From CBDCDJ01 sp965215355 (GTDB lineage Bacteria; Deinococcota; Deinococci; Deinococcales; Trueperaceae): a DNA stretch of 64,000 nt. Location: NCBI GenBank assembly GCA_965215355.1, contig CBDCDJ010000007.1:2170001-2234000 (forward strand). Reading direction: 5' to 3'. Position 1 is the first letter of the stretch. Every line of letters begins with the position of its first letter. The notes below the pieces were generated by a model. That model saw only the letters and a program-made list of their open reading frames with translations. It was not told where the DNA came from and did not search any database. This document shows, one piece after another, positions 58,941-64,000 of this stretch. A program made the position numbers and the translations under genes.

Positions 58941-59213
58941 TTAGGCTCCGGCTTGGAGTTTGTTGATGCGCTTGCTCAGCCGCGACTTTTTGCGCGCGGC
59001 GGTGTTTTTGTGAAGCGTCGAGCCTTTGGTCGCCCGGTCGATGAGGCTGGTGGTGACCTTGAGGTACTTGGCGGCGGCGGCTTCGTCGCCCGCTTCAGCG
59101 GCGGCGACGGCTTTTTTGGTGAAGGTGCGGATCATGCTCTTGCGTGAGCGGTTGACGAGCCGCGTCTCTTCGGACTGGCGGTGATACTTCATTGCGGAAC
59201 GGTTTCTTGCCAT
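58941..59213 (-). CDS. rpsT: 30S ribosomal protein S20
   Basis: A 90-residue basic helical protein: MARNRSAMKYHRQSEETRLVNRSRKSMIRTFTKKAVAAAEAGDEAAAAKYLKVTTSLIDRATKGSTLHKNTAARKKSRLSKRINKLQ matches S20 throughout. AAGGAGAATC precedes ATG 59213. Monocistronic, convergent with DUF3140. Confidence 0.96.
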   Translation of the reverse strand: MARNRSAMKYHRQSEETRLVNRSRKSMIRTFTKKAVAAAEAGDEAAAAKYLKVTTSLIDRATKGSTLHKNTAARKKSRLSKRINKLQAGA

Positions 59214-59296
59214 GATTCTCCTTCTAGCGCGCCCCTAAAGAGCGTCGACAACCTGAAAAGTCTAGCACACCCGGACAAAGCGGTGCAACGCCGGCT

Positions 59297-59493
59297 CGCA
59301 AAGTCCAGCAGTTCCAGATGAGCGTAGAAAAAGCGTCCATCGACAAGGGAGCTGGGAACTTACGCCCGTAAGAACCCTGTGGAGGTAGGCTCAGAAGCAA
59401 ACCTCCCCTAACCCCTCCTAAAAGGAGGGGAACAAAACACCTTACCCTTCTGGTAGGTAGGTTCGGCTTTAGCTCGAATTGCTGCGCAGAGTC
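59297..59493. mobile_element. MITE-like element, copy D, with 9-bp target duplication
   Basis: The element spans 59306-59484 with ends CAGCAGTTC and GAATTGCTG. Flanks CGCAAAGTC (59297-59305) and CGCAGAGTC (59485-59493) agree at 8 of 9 positions. Internal CTTACG-CC-CGTAAG and CCCCTCC/GGAGGGG hairpins match copy C, which is inverted to it. It lies between rpsT and rlmB; a partial echo (AATCCCTCCTACTAA, 59531-59545) follows. Confidence 0.8.
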
Positions 59494-59602
59494 CCAGGGC
59501 TACCGCAAAGTCGTCAAGCTGCGCAAACCTTCCCCAATCCCTCCTACTAACCTCGGGTGCTGGTGCAGCAAACCAGAAGTCTTTTGCGGATATAGTGTCG
59601 TC

Positions 59603-60343
59603 ATGCTCATCTACGGAAAAAACGCAGTCATCGAAGCCGTGCAAGAGGGCCAGGCCCAACGCGTCATGCTGGCACAGGGTTTGCAAACCGGGACGGTCAA
59701 GGAGTTGGAGAAACTGGCTCGAGCCCACGACGTCGCCGTCGAGTTTGTGCCGCGCATCCAGCTCGACCAGAGCCTCAAGACGACGAAGCACCAGGGCGTC
59801 GTCGCCGAACTGCCCGAGTTAGAATTCGCCGACCCCGAAGCGCCTTTCCAGCTTGCTGAGGAGCGCGGCGAGCGGCTGCTGCTCGTGCTGCTCGACCAGC
59901 TGAACGACCCGCGCAACTACGGCGCGATCATCCGCAGCGCCGAGGTGCTGGGCGCGCACGGCGTGGTGACCGAGGAACGCCGCAGCGCGCCGCTGTCCGC
60001 CGTCGCGGTCAAGGCGGCGGCCGGGGCGACGAGCTACTTACCGCTCGTCCAGGTCAAAAACTTGCCGCGCTACATCGACGGCTTAAAGAAGCGCAACGTG
60101 TGGGTTTACGGCGCGGCGGGCGAGGGCCAGAGCACGCCCGCCCAGGTCGACTGGGACCGCGACGTGGCCCTCGTCATCGGGTCGGAAGGGACGGGGATGC
60201 GCAGGCTGGTGGGCGAAAAGTGCGACGAGTGGGTGCGGATTCCCACGCGGGGCAACATCGGCGCGCTCAACGCCTCGGTGGCGGCAGGAATTTTAATATA
60301 CAGCGTCGTCTCGAGCCGGGAGCAAGCGCGTGGCGAAGCTTAA
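59603..60343 (+). CDS. rlmB: 23S rRNA (guanosine-2'-O-)-methyltransferase RlmB-like
   Basis: A 246-residue SpoU-type methyltransferase. IYGKNAVIEAVQEGQAQRVMLAQG begins the substrate-binding domain; LLVLLDQLNDPRNYGAIIRSAEVLGAHGVV, ALVIGSEGTGMRRLVGEKCDEWVRIPTRGNIGALNASVAAGILIY is the trefoil-knot SAM site. Tyr-His replaced variants exist, but the core is complete. Start at ATG 59603, overlapping the S9 peptidase start at its end by 14 bp. Confidence 0.93.
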   Translation: MLIYGKNAVIEAVQEGQAQRVMLAQGLQTGTVKELEKLARAHDVAVEFVPRIQLDQSLKTTKHQGVVAELPELEFADPEAPFQLAEERGERLLLVLLDQLNDPRNYGAIIRSAEVLGAHGVVTEERRSAPLSAVAVKAAAGATSYLPLVQVKNLPRYIDGLKKRNVWVYGAAGEGQSTPAQVDWDRDVALVIGSEGTGMRRLVGEKCDEWVRIPTRGNIGALNASVAAGILIYSVVSSREQARGEA

Positions 60344-62261
60344 ACCCAAACACTTGCTCGAGCTGGTTTTCATCTCCGACCCGGCTTTGAATTCGGACGG
60401 CACACGCGCGGCCGCCGTTCACACCTCAACGGTTCAGCCCGACGAGGACAAGCCGCCGCGGTACAGAAGCAACATCTACCTGTACGACCTAGAAACGGAC
60501 GAAGAGACGCAGTTTACACGGTCGGACTTTTCAGACACCAGCCCGCGTTTCAGCCCCGACGGTAAACGTCTGGCCTTTTTGTCGAAACGCGAGGAAGAGG
60601 GCAAGGCGCAACTCTACCTCATGAACGTGACGGGCGGCGAGCCGGAGCAACTCACCGACTTCACATCCGGCGTGAGCAGTTTCGTGTGGCATCCGAAGGG
60701 CTCGGGGTTGGCGTTCGTGTCTCGAGGCGATTGGCAAGACGAGGTCGCCAAAAAGACGGCCCGCACCGTCGAGCGCTTGCACTACAAGATGAACGGCGTC
60801 GGCTTTCGCCCGACCGAGCCCGCGCAGGTTTACCTTTACAACCTCAAAAAAGTCGAAAGCGACAAACTGACCTCGCTGAAAAGCGACCCGGGCGGCCTCG
60901 TGTTCAGCCGGGACGGCAAGACGCTCTACTTCGTCGCCTCGGCGTCTGTAGAGGACGGCGACGAATGGCGCGGCGACCTCTACGCGCTGACGCTCAAAAG
61001 TGGCAAGCTCAAAAAACTGCTGCCCCAACCCGGCCCCGTCGCCGCGCCGAGTCCGAGCCCGGACGGGCGTCACGTCGTTTTTTTCGCACCCGTGGACTGG
61101 GACGTTTTCGCCAGCGCGAACGTGCTATGGCGTGTCGACGCCAAAGGCGGCGAGCCTGAAGTGTTAGGCGACGTGGAAACGCCGCCTGCCGTCGGCGGGG
61201 ACAGTCGCTACGGGAACTACCCCAACACCGTGCAGTGGCTCGAGCCCGGTAAGCTCGTTCTCAACGTCAACCGCGCAGGCCGCAGCGGACTCTACACACT
61301 CGACTTGAAAACGCGCGACCTCACAGGGCTGGTCGAGGGCGACCGGGCGGTGACGAGTTTCGACGCGGCGAACGGGACGCTTTTCACGGCCGAGACGCCG
61401 CTCGAGCCCGGCGAGCTGTTCGTTTTTCAAAACGGTGAGGAGCGCAAGCTGAGCGCGGCGAACGACGCCTTCGTCAAGCGCTTCAAACTCGTCGACGCGA
61501 GTTCGGAAACGGTGCTCGAGACCTCTGTCGATACCAACCTGAGTTACTGGACGCTCTCCCCTGCCAAACCTCGCAAGGACGGGGCGCTCGTCCTGCAAGT
61601 CCACGGCGGGCCGCATACGAACTACGGCTACGGGTTTTACTTGGAGTTTCAAATCCTGGCGGCAGCGGGGTACGGGGTCGTCTACGGCAACCCGCGCGGC
61701 AGTTCCGGGTACGGCAGCGACTACGCGACCACGCTGCTCACGCGCTACGGCACCATCGACGCCGACGACGTGCTCGCCACCCTTCGCCACGCCACGGCCG
61801 CCACGCCCGACGCGCCGGTTCACTTGACCGGCGGCAGCTACGGCGGCTTTATGACGAACTGGCTCGTCGCGCACACGAACCTGTTCCGCTCGGCAGTGAC
61901 GCAGCGCTCAATCTCGAACTGGCTGTCGTTTTACGGCACGTCGGATATCGGCTACCGCTTTAGCGAAACCGAGCAAGGCGGCAACCCCTGGGACGACACC
62001 ACCGCGCTGTGGGAGCAGAGTCCCTTGAAACACGTCGCCAACGTCACCACACCGCTCCTCATCCTCCACGCCGAAGAGGACCACCGCTGCCCGGTCGAAC
62101 AGGCCGAGCAGTTTTACGTTGCCTTGAAACGCATCGGCAAAGCGCCGACCCGCTTCATCCGCTTTCCGGGTGAGAGCCACGAACTGTCGCGCTCAGGGCG
62201 GCCGGACAGAAGAGTGGAGCGGCTCGAGGCGATTCTGGACTGGTTTAAAACGCACGGTTGA
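60330..62261 (+). CDS. S9 family prolyl-oligopeptidase-like serine peptidase
   Basis: A 643-residue enzyme with an N-terminal seven-bladed WD40/TolB-like propeller (DTSPRFSPDGKRLAFLSKR, SPSPDGRHVVFFAP) and a C-terminal alpha/beta hydrolase: GGSYGGFMTNWLVAHT (Ser), HAEEDHRCPVEQAEQ (Asp) and FPGESHELSRSG (His). Typical acylaminoacyl-peptidase architecture; no signal peptide, so cytoplasmic. GTG 60330, coupled to rlmB. Confidence 0.93.
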   Translation: MAKLKPKHLLELVFISDPALNSDGTRAAAVHTSTVQPDEDKPPRYRSNIYLYDLETDEETQFTRSDFSDTSPRFSPDGKRLAFLSKREEEGKAQLYLMNVTGGEPEQLTDFTSGVSSFVWHPKGSGLAFVSRGDWQDEVAKKTARTVERLHYKMNGVGFRPTEPAQVYLYNLKKVESDKLTSLKSDPGGLVFSRDGKTLYFVASASVEDGDEWRGDLYALTLKSGKLKKLLPQPGPVAAPSPSPDGRHVVFFAPVDWDVFASANVLWRVDAKGGEPEVLGDVETPPAVGGDSRYGNYPNTVQWLEPGKLVLNVNRAGRSGLYTLDLKTRDLTGLVEGDRAVTSFDAANGTLFTAETPLEPGELFVFQNGEERKLSAANDAFVKRFKLVDASSETVLETSVDTNLSYWTLSPAKPRKDGALVLQVHGGPHTNYGYGFYLEFQILAAAGYGVVYGNPRGSSGYGSDYATTLLTRYGTIDADDVLATLRHATAATPDAPVHLTGGSYGGFMTNWLVAHTNLFRSAVTQRSISNWLSFYGTSDIGYRFSETEQGGNPWDDTTALWEQSPLKHVANVTTPLLILHAEEDHRCPVEQAEQFYVALKRIGKAPTRFIRFPGESHELSRSGRPDRRVERLEAILDWFKTHG

Positions 62262-62346
62262 CGGCCCGAGTGAGGCGCTGAATACGCGACTTCATTCGAA
62301 ACATGCTCCACTTACGTTGAGGGAACGCTTCAGCGTTCCTTCGAAG

Positions 62347-63012
62347 TCAGGCAGCAGAGGGTCTGTGTTTGGCAAGAACGTCACAGACAGTTTGAGCATC
62401 AGTCAGAATGGCGTCGCCAACAAAGGCGAGATTCTCCAAGGAACGTTCTCCCGCTTCATGATGTCCCGCTCCACAAGCGTCACGAACGATGATGGGGATG
62501 TACCCTAAATCAGCGCCGTGTCTCACCGTCGGGTCAATGCCTATTTCGGTCGCAACGCCGACGATGACAAAGCTGTTAATCCCGCAATCTCTGAGGGCAA
62601 TGTTCAGAGGCGTGCCTTCAAACGCCGACATCGTTATTTTGTCGAAGATAACTTCGCTGGGACGAGGCTCGAGTTCGGGTGCAATCGGGAACCCGGGCGA
62701 GTCTCGCAAAAACCAGGGCTGCACGTCTTCAACCTCGGTAGCCCACTGCCAGCGCATCGCCATGTGAAGCTGAAAAACCCCGGCTGCTTCTTTGGGTAAC
62801 GACAAGTGGCGCATGAAGAAGACGCGCACGTGAGCGTCCCGCGCCGCTTTCAGCACCTGCTGTACCTTCGCCAAGACTTCTTTGCCGTGAGCGAGTTGAC
62901 TTAAAATACCGACTTGCATGTCGTAGACGATGAGCGCTGTACGTTGGGGTGTACAGGCTTCTTCTAGCGTTTGCGGAATCTCGAGTCCGTATGCGTGTTG
63001 CAAAATGACCAC
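62347..63012 (-). CDS. isochorismatase-like hydrolase lacking the catalytic cysteine
   Basis: A 221-residue protein of the cysteine-hydrolase fold: TALIVYDMQVGIL (Asp), VIFDKITMSAFEGTPLN (Lys) and SFVIVGVATEIGIDPTVRHGADLGY. The nucleophilic Cys is normally in GVATDVC; here it is Gly (GVATEIG). It may therefore act like phenazine-pathway isochorismatases that work without the Cys, or be inactive. Start at 63012. Confidence 0.85.
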   Translation of the reverse strand: MVILQHAYGLEIPQTLEEACTPQRTALIVYDMQVGILSQLAHGKEVLAKVQQVLKAARDAHVRVFFMRHLSLPKEAAGVFQLHMAMRWQWATEVEDVQPWFLRDSPGFPIAPELEPRPSEVIFDKITMSAFEGTPLNIALRDCGINSFVIVGVATEIGIDPTVRHGADLGYIPIIVRDACGAGHHEAGERSLENLAFVGDAILTDAQTVCDVLAKHRPSAA

Positions 63013-63079
63013 CTCATCAGTATCAGTGTACTTCGACAGGCAAAAACGTAGTTAGTGGACCGAACCCCTCGAGCCTCTT

Positions 63080-63586
63080 TTACGCTCCATGCTCGCTAAA
63101 CCAGACCTGCAAAGTCCCGAAGTGGTCAACATGATGTTTATAAGACCCTTGCAGAACGTCAAACAGAGAGTATCCCTTCAGCCACGGGTACTTTTCCGTA
63201 TCCCAAAGGTCATCTTTAGGAATTCCTTTCGCCAAGGTCAAGAACCTGACGAAACCGTCTCGCCACGCCCCATGTACCTGCGGCCAGGGCTGTTCCCGGT
63301 AGGTTTCATAAATAGAAGCGTTGATGGGAGCGAAGTCGTCCATGTCTGGGGTAACGCCGGCAAACCAGTCGGGAAGTGCCGGCTCCTGCTCGAGTCGAGC
63401 AGCCTCCAAACGTGCCACGGAAACCTGCTGCCACGCCATCAAGTGAGCCGTCAGGTCTTTGACGGACCAGCCGTTGGGCAGACGTGAGGCCGTGGCTTGC
63501 TCTTCGCTCAGGCTGCTCAGCAAGTTTTCCCAACGCTCGAGTTCCTCCTTCAGCATCACAATCATTTGTTTCGGGTCAGTTATCAT
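63080..63586 (-). CDS. DfsB/ClbS-like DinB-superfamily protein
   Basis: A 168-residue four-helix protein: LKEELERWENLLSSLSEEQATASRLPNGWSVKDLTAHLMAWQQVSVARLEAARL, then SIYETYREQPWPQVHGAWRDGFVRFL and SLFDVLQGSYKHHVDHFGTLQVWF. The order and the HHVDHF end fit the DfsB/ClbS family; the role is unknown (some members protect against toxins). Upstream on the minus strand AACGGAGAAC precedes the ATG. Confidence 0.82.
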   Translation of the reverse strand: MITDPKQMIVMLKEELERWENLLSSLSEEQATASRLPNGWSVKDLTAHLMAWQQVSVARLEAARLEQEPALPDWFAGVTPDMDDFAPINASIYETYREQPWPQVHGAWRDGFVRFLTLAKGIPKDDLWDTEKYPWLKGYSLFDVLQGSYKHHVDHFGTLQVWFSEHGA

Positions 63587-63629
63587 TGTTCTCCGTTGAA
63601 AGTTTTTAGGGCGGACAGGACACCAAACT

Positions 63630-63653
63630 ATAGCGGCGCGAATTTTGCGCTAT
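63630..63653. promoter_or_regulatory. inverted repeat overlapping a possible -10 box
   Basis: TATAGCG and CGCTATA, about 9 bases apart, lie upstream of the DfsB-like gene and downstream of the PGDH_C gene. On the minus strand the second arm overlaps TATAGT, a possible -10 box. It could be an operator or a weak terminator. Confidence 0.3.
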
Positions 63654-63667
63654 AAATAAAGCATAAA

Positions 63668-64000
63668 TCATTCCTGATGCGTAATCTCCTCCACGCTTTT
63701 TTTCAACGCGTCCAAGTTCATAATGTTCTCCTTCCAGTCGGGCTTAAAAATCTTGTCGTAAGCTTGTTCGATGGCGAGCTTCGCCCCGTCGGAAAAGGGA
63801 AAACCGGCCAAGCCGAAAACGATGGCGAGTTCGATGCGGATGTGGCCGAACAAAAACTCGCGCGCCGCTTCCTCGGGAACGCCCATCTTCACAGCCTCGT
63901 CGAGCGCTTCTTTCATGGCGGTAACGAGCGTGGCGGCGAAGGTTTCGGCGAGGGCGGGCTCGAGAATCGCCATCTGCTCGACCGTGACGCGGTAGCTGTT
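63668..64000 (-). CDS. PGDH_C-domain dehydrogenase, partial (C-terminal end)
   Basis: The frame is open to the right edge: the visible ~110 residues (NSYRVTVEQMAILEPALAETFAATLVTAMKEALDEAV, EEAAREFLFGHIRIELAIVFGLAGFPFSDGAKLAIEQAY, IFKPDWKENIMNLDALKKSVEEIT) match the helical C-terminal domain of the phosphogluconate dehydrogenase-like oxidoreductases (PGDH_C; D-apionate oxidoisomerase and relatives). The N-terminal Rossmann domain is outside the window. The internal Met at 63973 is not the start. Confidence 0.72.
   Translation of the reverse strand, partial: NSYRVTVEQMAILEPALAETFAATLVTAMKEALDEAVKMGVPEEAAREFLFGHIRIELAIVFGLAGFPFSDGAKLAIEQAYDKIFKPDWKENIMNLDALKKSVEEITHQE

Noticed and set aside
1..64000. 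CRISPR array, tRNA, rRNA or prophage
   Set aside because: No regularly spaced direct repeats, no cloverleaf with CCA end, no rRNA-like stretch and no phage structural or integrase genes were seen by eye.

Overview
The window is a GC-rich bacterial chromosome segment. A complete Thermus-type V/A-ATPase operon, a PilT retraction ATPase, a Deinococcota-like gene set and frequent GTG/TTG starts suggest a member of Deinococcota, probably Trueperaceae; this is an inference from gene content, not a measured placement. No prophage, CRISPR array, rRNA or tRNA was seen. Accessory DNA consists of small toxin-antitoxin-like pairs, gene remnants and short non-autonomous mobile elements.

Layout. 1-1.7 kb: end of rimO, an MFS transporter and a small membrane protein. 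1.7-10.2 kb: a peptide ABC transporter (ATPases, permeases, binding protein) on the minus strand, divergent from an M81 (MlrC-like) metallopeptidase. 10.2-12.5 kb: pilT and a PIN-domain pair. 12.5-17.7 kb: a polar amino-acid ABC transporter (aapJQMP) whose AapQ carries a large insert with two EF-hand-like loops. 17.8-18.5 kb: a CsgG-like lipoprotein. 18.8-27.8 kb: the V-ATPase operon (H/G-I-K-E-C-F-A-B-D) with a promoter and an attenuator-like leader. 28-36.6 kb: glgC, pgm, pckA, ppsR and ppsA, a PEP/gluconeogenesis/glycogen block. 36.7-40.4 kb: MNT nucleotidyltransferase with a HEPN remnant, VapBC, nitroreductase, a frameshifted GNAT gene, mobA and a degenerate receiver domain. 40.5-48.9 kb: an apparently complete ureide pathway from urate to glyoxylate, interrupted by an AT-rich pseudogene and a VapBC pair. 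48.9-56.5 kb: a candidate envelope-signalling locus with a three-unit repeat lipoprotein, an ECF sigma factor, an anti-sigma factor whose outer domain resembles the lipoprotein's N-terminal domain, and a secreted single-unit paralogue. 56.5-64 kb: P1 peptidase, sulfite-oxidase-like protein, DUF3140, rpsT, rlmB, S9 peptidase, isochorismatase-like and DfsB-like proteins, and the end of a PGDH_C-type dehydrogenase.

The most unusual features are: (1) the ECF sigma/anti-sigma/repeat-protein locus at 49-56.5 kb; (2) sensor-like or Ca-binding-like inserts inside two unrelated ABC permeases; (3) a MITE-like family of about 180 bp with CAGCAATTC ends and 9-bp target duplications, two copies near-identical; (4) a second MITE-like element with CTATCCTAAAAC ends; (5) a terminator-like hairpin directly behind the V-ATPase promoter; (6) long perfect palindromes, one inside the V-ATPase subunit E gene; (7) strong excess of the hexamer CTCGAG.
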